A stretch of 48,112 nt of DNA from Candidatus Acidiflorens stordalenmirensis. GTDB taxonomy: Bacteria > Acidobacteriota > Terriglobia > Terriglobales > Acidobacteriaceae. Location of the stretch: assembly GCA_003139995.1 (NCBI GenBank), contig PLIC01000067.1, positions 36,784 to 84,895 on the forward strand, written 5' to 3'. Each line of letters opens with the position of its first letter. The first letter of the stretch is position 1. Below the pieces are notes generated by a model. The model was given only the letters and a program-made list of their open reading frames with translations, was not told the DNA's origin and did not search any database. Shown here in pieces: positions 7,400-14,625 of the stretch. The position numbers and the translations under genes are program-made.

Positions 7400-9154
7400 T
7401 TATTCGTCGCTGGCAGTCTCGACAATCGGACTCGGCCGCCGAATCATGTCGTGCAGCGCAGCCCCGGCCGCGACCATTGGATAAACGGTATCTTCCTGTT
7501 CAACTTTGAAATTAATCAGCATCGGCCCATCGTGCTGGCGCGCCGATTGGACGGCGGGCACGACTTCGGAACGCTCCGAGACAGTCGCGCTCCGGATGCC
7601 GTAAGCCCCGGCTAACCTTGCGAAGTCCGGATTGAGCAAGGGCGTCGCTTGGTAGTTGCGCTCGTAGAAAAATTCCTGCCACTGCCGCACCATGCCGAGA
7701 TAGCCGTTGTTGATGATGGCGATATGGATCTTCAGATTTTCCTGCACCAGCGTCGCCAGTTCGCACATCGTCATCTGGAATCCGCCATCGCCCGCCACCA
7801 CCCAAACCTCGGCTTCCGGGCAAGCGACTTTGGCGCCGATGGCGGCGGGCAGCGCGAAGCCCATCGTGCCCAATCCGCCGGAAGTAATCAGCGAGCGCGG
7901 ACGCTCATGCTTGTAGTACTGCGCCTCCCACATCTGGTGCTGCCCAACGTCGGTTACGACGATGGCGTTGCCGTCGCGCGTCTGATGCCATAAATCGTTG
8001 ATGACGTGCGCGGCATAGAGATGGCCGCTGTCGGGCAGGTTCTGGATGTCGCGCACGGCGGAATCGCCCTTCAGTCGGTCGATCGAATCCAGCCAGTCAC
8101 TACGATCAATGGATTCAACATGCGGCAATAACTCCAGCAAAACTTCCCGCAAATCGCCGACCAGCGGCACATCGACCTTGACGATCTTGTTGATCTCGGC
8201 GGGATCGATCTCGATGTGAATCTTCTTTGCATTGGGCGCGTAAGTTTTCAAGTTGCCGGTGACGCGGTCGTCGAAGCGCATCCCGAAGGCCAGCAGCAGG
8301 TCGGCCTCCTGGATCGTGTGGTTCACCCAGGCTTCTCCGTGCATGCCCATCATGCCGAGATTGAGCGGGTGCGACGCGGGGAGCGCCCCGAGGCCGAGCA
8401 GCGTGAGCGCGACCGGAATGCCGGCGCGCTCGGCAAAATCGCGCACCTCGCGCATGGCTCCAGAAATGATGATGCCGTGGCCGGCGAGGATCACGGGCCG
8501 CTTCGAATTGTGGATCAACTCCAGCGCCCGCTCATACTCCTGCGGAGCGGGCGAAAGGTCGGGCCGATAACCCGGCAATTGCGGCTTGGCCGCTTCCCAG
8601 TCGAACTCGCACGAACCCTGCTGCGCATCTTTGGTGATATCGACCAGCACCGGACCCGGCCGCCCGGACCGCGCCACATAGAAAGCTTCACGGATCGTGC
8701 GCGCCACTTCGCTCGCGTGAGTAACTAAATAGTTGTGCTTGGTGATCGGGAGAGTCACGCCGGTGATGTCGGTTTCCTGAAACGCGTCCGACCCGATCAG
8801 CTTGCCGCCAACCTGCCCCGTGACGCAGACGATCGGTGAGGAATCGAGCATGGCGGTGGCGATTCCGGTGACCATGTTGGTCGCTCCCGGCCCGGAGGTC
8901 GCGACCGCGACTCCCACCTGTCCACTGGCGCGCGCGAAGCCGTCGGCCATGTGGGTTGCGCCTTGTTCGTGGCGCACCAGCACGTGATGGATCTTGCTGT
9001 GCTTCAGCGCGTCATAGGCGGGCAGAATGGCGCCGCCGGGATAACCGAAGACATGCTTCACGCCTTCCCGTTCCAGGCATTCCCAAAGAATGCCGGCCCC
9101 GGTCATCGTCGTCGTGTTCTTGCTCGTGGTCGACGTGGTTTTATGATCCGTCAT
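7400..9154 (-). CDS. ilvB: Acetolactate synthase, large (catalytic) subunit
   Basis: 584 residues from ATG 9154, preceded by GGGAGG; an in-frame start at 9169 lies upstream of that ribosome site and is rejected. The three domains of thiamine-diphosphate enzymes are present: the N-terminal Pyr domain (VFGYPGGAILPAYDAL, the catalytic Glu in VRHEQGATHMADG), the central FAD-binding domain (PVILAGHGIIISGA, MMGMHGEAWVNHTIQEADLL) and the C-terminal PP domain (VVAGDGGFQMTMCELATL with the ThDP metal motif GDGGF and NNGYLG). The enzyme condenses two pyruvates, or pyruvate and 2-oxobutyrate, in the cytoplasm. Upstream sequence shows an attenuation leader, so expression is probably tied to charged branched-chain tRNAs. 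Confidence 0.97.
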   Translation of the reverse strand: MTDHKTTSTTSKNTTTMTGAGILWECLEREGVKHVFGYPGGAILPAYDALKHSKIHHVLVRHEQGATHMADGFARASGQVGVAVATSGPGATNMVTGIATAMLDSSPIVCVTGQVGGKLIGSDAFQETDITGVTLPITKHNYLVTHASEVARTIREAFYVARSGRPGPVLVDITKDAQQGSCEFDWEAAKPQLPGYRPDLSPAPQEYERALELIHNSKRPVILAGHGIIISGAMREVRDFAERAGIPVALTLLGLGALPASHPLNLGMMGMHGEAWVNHTIQEADLLLAFGMRFDDRVTGNLKTYAPNAKKIHIEIDPAEINKIVKVDVPLVGDLREVLLELLPHVESIDRSDWLDSIDRLKGDSAVRDIQNLPDSGHLYAAHVINDLWHQTRDGNAIVVTDVGQHQMWEAQYYKHERPRSLITSGGLGTMGFALPAAIGAKVACPEAEVWVVAGDGGFQMTMCELATLVQENLKIHIAIINNGYLGMVRQWQEFFYERNYQATPLLNPDFARLAGAYGIRSATVSERSEVVPAVQSARQHDGPMLINFKVEQEDTVYPMVAAGAALHDMIRRPSPIVETASDE

Positions 9155-9191
9155 GAGACCTCCCTGCAATCCTCCTGGTTCGATGTCCCGT

Positions 9192-9232
9192 AAAAAACGA
9201 AACCCACCGTGCCAGCGTTTCTGGCGGGTGGG
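9192..9232 (-). terminator. Attenuator terminator in the ilvBN leader
   Basis: On the minus strand CCCACCCGCCAG pairs with CTGGCACGGTGGG around an AAACG loop (11 pairs with one mismatch and one bulged base), followed by TTTCGTTTTTT. It sits 38 bases before the ilvB start, between promoter and gene, which is where an attenuator is expected. The competing antiterminator pairing was not worked out. Confidence 0.8.
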
Positions 9233-9261
9233 ATTCGGGAGCGCTTACGATTTCTAGTTTC

Positions 9262-9348
9262 TCAGCTCACTCTTTCCCCCGCACCGAGTCGTACACCTAC
9301 CCCCGGGATTTTAATAACAATTCGGCGGAGCCTCTGTCCATTCGTCAC
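9262..9348 (-). CDS. Candidate leader peptide, Ile/Val-rich frame (28 residues)
   Basis: GTG at 9348 opens a 28-residue frame ending 30 bases before the attenuator stem. It contains RRIVIKIPGVGVRL, so codons for Ile, Val and Leu are clustered in the middle. This layout resembles ilvB leader peptides of other bacteria. No clear ribosome site precedes the GTG. It competes with the overlapping Leu-rich frame at 9297-9341; at most one needs to be real. Confidence 0.4.
   Translation of the reverse strand: MTNGQRLRRIVIKIPGVGVRLGAGERVS
9297..9341 (-). CDS. Candidate leader peptide, Leu-Leu-Leu frame (14 residues)
   Basis: ATG at 9341 encodes MDRGSAELLLKSRG and a TAG stop. Codons 8-10 are TTG-TTA-TTA at 9312-9320; TTA is expected to be rare in such GC-rich DNA, and a run of leucine codons before a terminator is the classic control feature of leucine attenuation. 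It uses an ATG start, unlike the overlapping Ile/Val-rich frame. No strong ribosome site is seen. Confidence 0.45.
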   Translation of the reverse strand: MDRGSAELLLKSRG

Positions 9349-9371
9349 GGATGCACCAAAGAGTTCTCGTG

Positions 9372-9401
9372 ATAGTACCCGACCGACCGTCCGGTTGGCA
9401 A
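9372..9401 (-). promoter_or_regulatory. Predicted ilvBN promoter
   Basis: On the minus strand TTGCCA (9401-9396), 18 bases, then TACTAT (9377-9372). The start of transcription would fall near 9365, 15-25 bases before either leader-peptide start and about 210 bases before ilvB, which fits an attenuation leader. Confidence 0.55.
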
Positions 9402-9498
9402 GGGGAAAGTCGGACGGGTCGTGGGTCGACTTCCGTGTGGGCCGTGATTCACGCGCAATCCCGAGAGGCGCCCGGCGCAATACGCGCTCGGACTGGTA

Positions 9499-9693
9499 CT
9501 ACCTAACTCCTTCGGAGTGATCGGCGCAAACATGGGATGTAAATTCTTTGTCGCGTTGCAACTCGAAGTTGCGCATCATTTCATCGAAAGATGCGCCGGT
9601 GGGCGCGCTAGAAGGTTCGAACCGCCAGCCACATTCGGAGCAACCAAAACCCCGAAAACGCTGTTGCTCAATCCATATCAACTTTCGTCTCAT
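9499..9693 (-). CDS. Small zinc-ribbon-like protein, function unknown
   Basis: 64 residues: a basic start (MRRKLIWIEQQRF), CSEC at 18-21, a WRFEPSSAPTGASFDEMMRN middle and a late C-A-D-H (CxxH). The CxxC...CxxH spacing could bind one zinc ion. I recall similar short proteins as hypothetical genes in acidobacterial genomes, but no function. AGAGG precedes the ATG by about 8 bases. It reads toward the ilvBN promoter region and stops about 100 bases before it. Confidence 0.55.
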   Translation of the reverse strand: MRRKLIWIEQQRFRGFGCSECGWRFEPSSAPTGASFDEMMRNFELQRDKEFTSHVCADHSEGVR

Positions 9694-9887
9694 GGCCGCC
9701 TCTGTCGTTGCGCCCCAACGAGTACCCGCTTGCTGTCAGGGAACGCAACGTTCTGGTTCGCCATTAACGGCTCCTTTCGCAGCGGCGCACTGCCTGATTG
9801 CAGCAGAATGCCGTCACCCAGTCTGGGCGTGGCGGAAGATGCATAATTAAGGATGGGCGAAGTTTACATGCGCCAATTTGGATGGTC

Positions 9888-9903
9888 TGTCGGGCATCCT
9901 ACA
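9888..9903. promoter_or_regulatory. Operator-like palindrome, distal copy
   Basis: TGTCGG-GCAT-CCTACA: an inverted repeat with one mismatch. It is the reverse orientation of the perfect copy at 10033-10048; together they share GGGCATCCTACA. Confidence 0.45.
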
Positions 9904-10032
9904 GACATGGAGAAGTCTTGTTCGTGCGAACGTCCGATTTCGGGGGGCCCCCTTTGAAGTGAGCGGAATCGTTTTAAGTGTTGGTCACGTTTCGTGCGTC
10001 GTGATGCTGGCGCGGAGCAGCGATGAAGCCAA

Positions 10033-10048
10033 TGTAGGATGCCCTACA
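10033..10048. promoter_or_regulatory. Operator-like palindrome, proximal copy
   Basis: TGTAGG-ATGC-CCTACA is a perfect 6-4-6 palindrome. Its centre lies about 50 bases before the expected transcription start set by TATAAT at 10081-10086. That position suits a dimeric activator or autoregulator such as the Crp/Fnr protein encoded downstream; the link is inferred from location only. Confidence 0.5.
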
Positions 10049-10080
10049 GAAGCGCCGTGTTGGGGAAACAGTGGATCCTG

Positions 10081-10086
10081 TATAAT
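10081..10086 (+). promoter_or_regulatory. -10 box of the Crp/Fnr gene promoter
   Basis: A consensus TATAAT stands about 95 bases before the regulator start. No good -35 box is present at 16-18 bases (GTGTTG or TTGGGG at best), which is common for activator-dependent promoters. Confidence 0.5.
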
Positions 10087-10180
10087 TTCGCGAGTTAGTG
10101 CGAATAAGCAGAGTTCCCGTTTCGCACACTATGACGAGTGAGTTCATCCCCGCGCCCGGGAGGCTTTTCGGTTCTGGTTC

Positions 10181-10924
10181 ATGGCGAGCAAAGATCTCCA
10201 AGTCGTGCAGTCCGGTGAGCGGACGAATGCCGCAGGGAAGCCAGTCGGCAACAAAATACTTCTATCGGCCTCCGATAGCGACTACAGCTCACTTCGTCCT
10301 CATCTTGAATACGTCAACCTGCCAAACCATCTAGCCATTCACGAGGCGGGTGGAAGGCTGGAATTTGCGTATTTCCCGAACCGAGGTTTGATTTCTCTTG
10401 TAGTTGTAATGAAAGATGGAAAAACCGCCGAAGCTGGCATAGTTGGCAATGAGGGCTTTACAGGAACATCGGCGGCTGTTGGCCTGCGCAGAAGCCCGCT
10501 GCGGGCGGTGGTACAAATCACGGGGGATGGGTTTCGGGTAGAGGTCGGAGCTTTGCAAAACACTTTGGAATCCGCTCCACACCTTCAGTTGATGTTGAGC
10601 CGCTATGCAGTAGTTCAGGGAATGCAGGTTGCACAAACAGCTGCGTGTAATCGGCTGCACGATATTGAGCAGCGCCTTGCGCGGTGGTTGCTAATGACTC
10701 AGGATAGAGTGGATTCAGGGTCGCTGCCCATCACCCATGATTTTCTCGCAACCATGTTAGGGACAGATAGACCTAGCGTGAGCTTGGCAGCTGGTGTTTT
10801 GCAGAGGAAGGATCTCATCGAGTACACCCGCGGCGCAGTGAAGATTGTGAACCGCAAGAAGCTTGAAAGGTCCGCCTGCGAGTGCTACGGGGTTATCCGA
10901 CAGTACGATGGCGAGCTTGGCTGA
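10181..10924 (+). CDS. Crp/Fnr-family transcriptional regulator
   Basis: 247 residues. The N-terminal half is a cyclic-nucleotide-binding-like beta-roll (EFAYFPNRGLISLVVVM, KTAEAGIVGNEGFTG) but lacks the Arg-Ser motif that holds cAMP, so it probably senses something else. A dimer helix (LARWLLMTQDRV) leads into a winged helix of the Crp type at about 185-235 (LPITHDFLATMLGTDRPSVS, VLQRKDLIEYTRGAVKIVNR). No N-terminal cysteines for an Fnr iron-sulfur cluster are visible. The ATG at 10181 has a GGGAGG about 20 bases upstream, too far to be ideal. The adjacent hydrogenase operon is convergent; regulation of it by this protein is possible but unsupported. Confidence 0.85.
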   Translation: MASKDLQVVQSGERTNAAGKPVGNKILLSASDSDYSSLRPHLEYVNLPNHLAIHEAGGRLEFAYFPNRGLISLVVVMKDGKTAEAGIVGNEGFTGTSAAVGLRRSPLRAVVQITGDGFRVEVGALQNTLESAPHLQLMLSRYAVVQGMQVAQTAACNRLHDIEQRLARWLLMTQDRVDSGSLPITHDFLATMLGTDRPSVSLAAGVLQRKDLIEYTRGAVKIVNRKKLERSACECYGVIRQYDGELG

Positions 10925-10976
10925 AATAAGTCCGGAAGTGAAGACTCGCGCGGTTTTTGGGGAACGGCGCGACTGC

Positions 10977-11022
10977 AACAGGCTGCCGGAAAACTCGGGG
11001 TTCGTATCAGGGCATCGCTTCC
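10977..11022. repeat. Dispersed TIR element, copy B (left part only)
   Basis: It starts AACAGGCTGCCGGAAAACTC and runs on through GGGGTTCGTATCAGGGCATC, matching copy A, then loses similarity just before the end of the hydrogenase maturation protease gene. No right end is present. Confidence 0.65.
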
Positions 11023-11053
11023 CTTGCCGATCGCCACTCGCCGAGCAGCCGCA

Positions 11054-11575
11054 CTACGGGACTTGCGCCCTTGCCGCGGCGGCCATCATGTCCCGAATCA
11101 TGCTCAACAACGCCGGCATCGCCGAGCGCGCCTGGGGAGACATTTCCGCGCCTATGGTCAGGCAGTCACCCGCTTCAACCGCGAGGATGATCACTTCTTC
11201 CGCCACCGGGAGACCCAGTTTTCTCCCGAGAGCCAGAGACTCGCACAATCCCACATAGTGAGGCGATCCCCCAGGAACCAACGGAAGCTCGGAATCGCTG
11301 AATTTGTATATCGTGCCCGGGGGCGCGTTGCCGGTCTGCACGGTGTCAACCACAATCAGGCGGCGCACACCCAACACACAATCCAACAGATGGAATCCAC
11401 TTTCCGGCGTGCTGAGAATATCCACGTCTTCGGATGCAAACGGCCGAAGCCGGTCCGCGACCACGCAGCCCAAAGCATCGTCACCCAGCAGTTCGTTGCC
11501 CAGGCACAACACCCGCAGAGCAGGTCCGGCTGCTTCAGTGGACGGTGAATGCGAATCGTCGGTTGCGCTATTCAC
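11054..11575 (-). CDS. Hydrogenase maturation endopeptidase (HyaD/HycI family)
   Basis: About 173 residues from GTG 11575, which has GGAAG eight bases upstream and overlaps the mvhA stop; GTG 11584 is the alternative. The family motifs are present: CLGNELLGDDALGCVVADRL near the N-terminus (the GNxLxxDDxxG motif with nickel-sensing acid), LIVVDTVQTG in the middle, and SPHYVGL with the conserved His. These proteases check for nickel in the [NiFe] hydrogenase large subunit and cut off its C-terminal tail after the last metal ligand. Its place directly after mvhA fits that single substrate. No hyp genes for the rest of the cofactor machinery are in the window. Confidence 0.9.
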   Translation of the reverse strand: MNSATDDSHSPSTEAAGPALRVLCLGNELLGDDALGCVVADRLRPFASEDVDILSTPESGFHLLDCVLGVRRLIVVDTVQTGNAPPGTIYKFSDSELPLVPGGSPHYVGLCESLALGRKLGLPVAEEVIILAVEAGDCLTIGAEMSPQARSAMPALLSMIRDMMAAAARAQVP

Positions 11576-13124
11576 GATGCACACTTCCGTTGAAGTCGCG
11601 CCGCAACGTGGTCAGAGTGTTGCCGCTTTGATTTCGGACCCGCACCAGCAGCGGCATGCTCCCCGGCAGGGAATGGGTTGCGCATCCGTGGCATGGATCG
11701 TAAGCCCGGAAAGCCATTTCGATCTGATTGAGGACGCCTTCGGGGACGTTTGCCCCCGAGATCAGCTTCTTGGCGGCCTTCTCCACGCTCATCGCGATCC
11801 GCGCGGCATTGTTCTGCGTGGCAACGATAAGATTCGCCTTCTCGACCAGGCCATTCTCATCCGTCCAGTAGTGATGGATGAGTGTTCCTCGTGGGGCCTC
11901 CACAATACCGATGCCTTCCTTCGGCGTCTCCGTGGGCAAGACCCGGATGTTGTCGTCGGTCAGTGCGGGGTCCGCGGCGAGCTCTTTCATTCGTTCGGCG
12001 GCGTAAAGTAACTCAACCAGACGCGCCCAGTGGTTGGCGAGCGTGTGATGCACCGGCTTGCCGCCCAGGGTCGAAAAGTAAGCTTCATAAGCCTTTTGCG
12101 CCAGAGGTGTGGCCATCCCGTCGCTGACGTTCAGGCGCGCCATGGGGGCTACGCTGTAAACGCCGCTGTCCTCGCCCTCGGTGAAACCCTTCCAGCCCAC
12201 CGGCTTCAAGTAACAGAACTTTACATAGCTCCAAGGCTCAACATGTTCCGCTATGTTTTCCAGGTATTTGTCCGGGGCGAACTTCTTCCACTCCTTGCCT
12301 CCGGGTGTTACTACACGAAGCGGGCCGTCATAGAAGTTGACTCGGTTCTGATTGTCCACCATTCCCATGTAGTAAGTGCGATGGGTGTAGGCATCGGACA
12401 GAATCAGATTGACATAGCCGGTGTTCTTGAGCACAACGTCTTCGAATAACCGAAGCGTGAACTGAGCGAAATCGACGGCCTCGGCCGCAACTTCTTGAAA
12501 TTGCTTCTGCGCTTCGGATGTTATGTGCTTGGCTACCCCTCCCGGCAAACCGAACACTGGATGCGCGGCCTTTCCGCCAGCCAGCGCCATCAACTCGCGC
12601 AAGCGCCGCCGCATGGCGATCACTTTCTTGCCCGTCTCAATCCCAACTTTCGCGATTACTCCCAGCACATTCCGCTCGGCAGCGGGGGCGTCCGGCCCCA
12701 CCACAAAATCGGGGCCGCCCAGGAAATAGAAATGAAGCGCGTGGTCTTCGACAATGAAGGTGCTGTAGATCAGCTCGCGAATCTTCTTGGCCGCGGGCGG
12801 CGGTTCAACCTTGTAAACGTTGTCGAGAGCTTTGGTCGCCGCCATGTGGTGGGCGGTAGGGCACACCCCGCAGATACGCGAGGTGATCTGCGGCATTTCT
12901 TCGACAGGACGCCCTTGCACGAACTTCTCAAACCCGCGCAGTTCGGGCACTTGGAAGTAGGCTCGCTCGACCGCTCCCGAATCGTCCAGGAAAATGTCGA
13001 TTTTGCCGTGCCCTTCAAGGCGAGTGATGGGATCGATGGTGATGCGGCTGCGCACGAAGACAGTGCTTGTGTCCGCAATTTTTTGGCAAGTATCGGGTGG
13101 TGCTTGTTGGTTCTGGTCGGCCAT
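11568..13124 (-). CDS. mvhA: [NiFe] hydrogenase large subunit, Mvh-type (group 3c-like)
   Basis: 518 residues from ATG 13124, preceded by GAGGTGG. The N-terminal nickel ligands are in RICGVC (C85, C88), after ITIDPITRLEGHGKI. The C-terminal pair is DPCHGCATH (C478, C481, H484). About 34 residues follow the final His and should be removed by the protease encoded next. The protein carries the Ni-Fe(CN)2CO active site that splits or forms H2. Assignment to the cytoplasmic Mvh group rests on the neighbours mvhG, mvhD and hdrABC; sequence alone would also suit F420-type group 3a. Electrons should pass to mvhG, mvhD and then HdrA. Confidence 0.93.
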   Translation of the reverse strand: MADQNQQAPPDTCQKIADTSTVFVRSRITIDPITRLEGHGKIDIFLDDSGAVERAYFQVPELRGFEKFVQGRPVEEMPQITSRICGVCPTAHHMAATKALDNVYKVEPPPAAKKIRELIYSTFIVEDHALHFYFLGGPDFVVGPDAPAAERNVLGVIAKVGIETGKKVIAMRRRLRELMALAGGKAAHPVFGLPGGVAKHITSEAQKQFQEVAAEAVDFAQFTLRLFEDVVLKNTGYVNLILSDAYTHRTYYMGMVDNQNRVNFYDGPLRVVTPGGKEWKKFAPDKYLENIAEHVEPWSYVKFCYLKPVGWKGFTEGEDSGVYSVAPMARLNVSDGMATPLAQKAYEAYFSTLGGKPVHHTLANHWARLVELLYAAERMKELAADPALTDDNIRVLPTETPKEGIGIVEAPRGTLIHHYWTDENGLVEKANLIVATQNNAARIAMSVEKAAKKLISGANVPEGVLNQIEMAFRAYDPCHGCATHSLPGSMPLLVRVRNQSGNTLTTLRRDFNGSVHRE

Positions 13125-13132
13125 AAGCCACC

Positions 13133-14140
13133 TCATCGGGACGGTAACGGAGCTTGCCGGACGCCGGGCTTCTTTCGCCGCAATAACGACCCTGGCAGAC
13201 CGTAACGATAGAAAGTTCCCACTGGGTCGGGGATCGTGCTCAAGACGCGGTCAATCTCTGCCTCGTCTTTACTCTCAACCAAAGACGCCAAACAGGACAG
13301 AATCTTCGCGCCCTGGTCCCTTACCCGGCTGGTTGGGCCATAGCATCCCGAGCAGGGCATGTTTCCCCGGACGCAGAGCGCCTCGCAGCCTGAGCGCGTG
13401 CCCGGCCCCATGCACAGGAGGCCTTGGGCCAACAGGCATTTCTCTTCGTCGACGAGCATCTGCTGCGGACGCTTGAACTCGGTAAAGACCGGCTTCTCCG
13501 GCTTCGTGTCCTTGCGTGGGCACTCGTCGCAGAGAGCGCAGTCCGGGGCGAGCACTGTGCCTTTGACCGGCAGCTCGCTGCCCAACAGGATTTGCACTGC
13601 GGCGAGAAAGGTCTTTGGCGTGGGCGGGCACCCAGGAATGTAGTAATCGACGTCCACCACCTGATCGAGCGAGCGCACCGTCTCGTGGAGAGCGGGGAGT
13701 TCCACACTGTGACCGTTATCCTGGTAATGCGTTTGTGGAAGTGTTCCTTCGGCATTTATCGTGCTTGGCGGATGAACATAGACTTCCTGCATAAGGCTTG
13801 CGCGATCGAACAGATTGGCAAGACCGGGGATGCCGCCGAGATGTGAGCACGCTCCCAAGGCCACAAGCAACTGCGATTTGCTTCTCAACAACCGCGCCAT
13901 GGACTCCTGCTCGGAAGTACGGATAGCTCCGTTCAGAAATGTGGCCGTGATCGAGCCGTCCGCCATGGACTCAACATCCTTGCGCTTGAAGTCCATCGCC
14001 ACCGGCCAAAATACAATGTCCACCTTGGCGACTACATCTAAGATAGCCTCGGCTAAGTCGACCACTGCTTCTTCGCAACCACCGCAGGAAGCGCACCAAT
14101 AGAACGCTACTTTCGGTTTGTCGGGAGATTTGTCGGACAT
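13133..14140 (-). CDS. mvhG: [NiFe] hydrogenase small subunit, Mvh gamma-type
   Basis: 335 residues, starting at ATG 14140 in a TAATG overlap with mvhD. The proximal cluster ligands appear as CASCGGC near residue 16, then GACSHLGG and PGCPPTPK. The C-terminal half is rich in cysteine (CALCDEC, CMGPGTRSGCEALC, MPCSGCYG) and should hold the medial and distal iron-sulfur clusters. No twin-arginine signal is present, so the enzyme is cytoplasmic, as expected for group 3. It relays electrons from the NiFe site in mvhA to mvhD. The family is also described as F420-non-reducing hydrogenase small subunit. Confidence 0.93.
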   Translation of the reverse strand: MSDKSPDKPKVAFYWCASCGGCEEAVVDLAEAILDVVAKVDIVFWPVAMDFKRKDVESMADGSITATFLNGAIRTSEQESMARLLRSKSQLLVALGACSHLGGIPGLANLFDRASLMQEVYVHPPSTINAEGTLPQTHYQDNGHSVELPALHETVRSLDQVVDVDYYIPGCPPTPKTFLAAVQILLGSELPVKGTVLAPDCALCDECPRKDTKPEKPVFTEFKRPQQMLVDEEKCLLAQGLLCMGPGTRSGCEALCVRGNMPCSGCYGPTSRVRDQGAKILSCLASLVESKDEAEIDRVLSTIPDPVGTFYRYGLPGSLLRRKKPGVRQAPLPSR

Positions 14141-14625
14141 TAGACCAGCACCTCCTCGGCGTAGGCATTCTCTAAGTCTTTCAACTCCAGATTAAGCGGT
14201 CCAAGGTCCCGCACCTTTTCCACCATTTGATTGATGGCGGTCCGCACCCTATCCGCCTCTGCGGCCGAAATCCACTCCAGGCGAAAACGGTCTTCCTCGA
14301 TTCCCATTTCCTTGAGCACGCGTTTCAACAGGTGGTACCGCTTAAGTGTCTTGTAATTGCCTTCCTGGTAATGGCAGTCGCCGGGATGGCAGCCGCCAAT
14401 AAAGACGCCGTCGGCGCCGTGCGCAAAAGCGTCCAGGACGAACTGCGGATCCACACGGCCCGAGCACATCAGGCGAACCACGCGCACGTTGGGCGCGTAT
14501 TTCATACGCGAGGTGCCGGCCAAATCCGCCGCCAGATACGTACACCAGTTACAGAAGAACGCCACGATCCGGGGCTCGAATTTTGCCTGGGAAGTCTCGG
14601 ATGCGCTGGGTTGGCGACTAAGCAT
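14140..14625 (-). CDS. mvhD: Hydrogenase delta subunit MvhD/FlpD
   Basis: 161 residues from ATG 14625, which overlaps the end of hdrA and has GAGGGGG 11 bases upstream. Conserved cysteines are in FFCNWCTY, RLMCSGRVD and GCHPGDCHYQEGN, which bind a [2Fe-2S] cluster in the methanogen protein. MvhD is the adaptor that carries electrons from the hydrogenase to HdrA. In methanogens it is sometimes fused to other subunits; here it is a separate small gene placed exactly between hdrA and mvhG, which mirrors its physical role. Confidence 0.93.
   Translation of the reverse strand: MLSRQPSASETSQAKFEPRIVAFFCNWCTYLAADLAGTSRMKYAPNVRVVRLMCSGRVDPQFVLDAFAHGADGVFIGGCHPGDCHYQEGNYKTLKRYHLLKRVLKEMGIEEDRFRLEWISAAEADRVRTAINQMVEKVRDLGPLNLELKDLENAYAEEVLV

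Larger units (their letters stand above)
9694..10180. other. Regulatory intergenic region upstream of the Crp/Fnr gene
   Basis: 487 bases without a credible gene. It holds two related 16-bp palindromes (9888-9903 and 10033-10048) and a TATAAT box at 10081-10086, which belong to the downstream regulator gene and are described separately. The part 9700-9860 shows nothing I can name. Confidence 0.5.

Noticed and set aside
9180-9365. T-box riboswitch before ilvB
   Set aside because: The conserved T-box sequence is not seen, whereas a short leader ORF plus terminator is.
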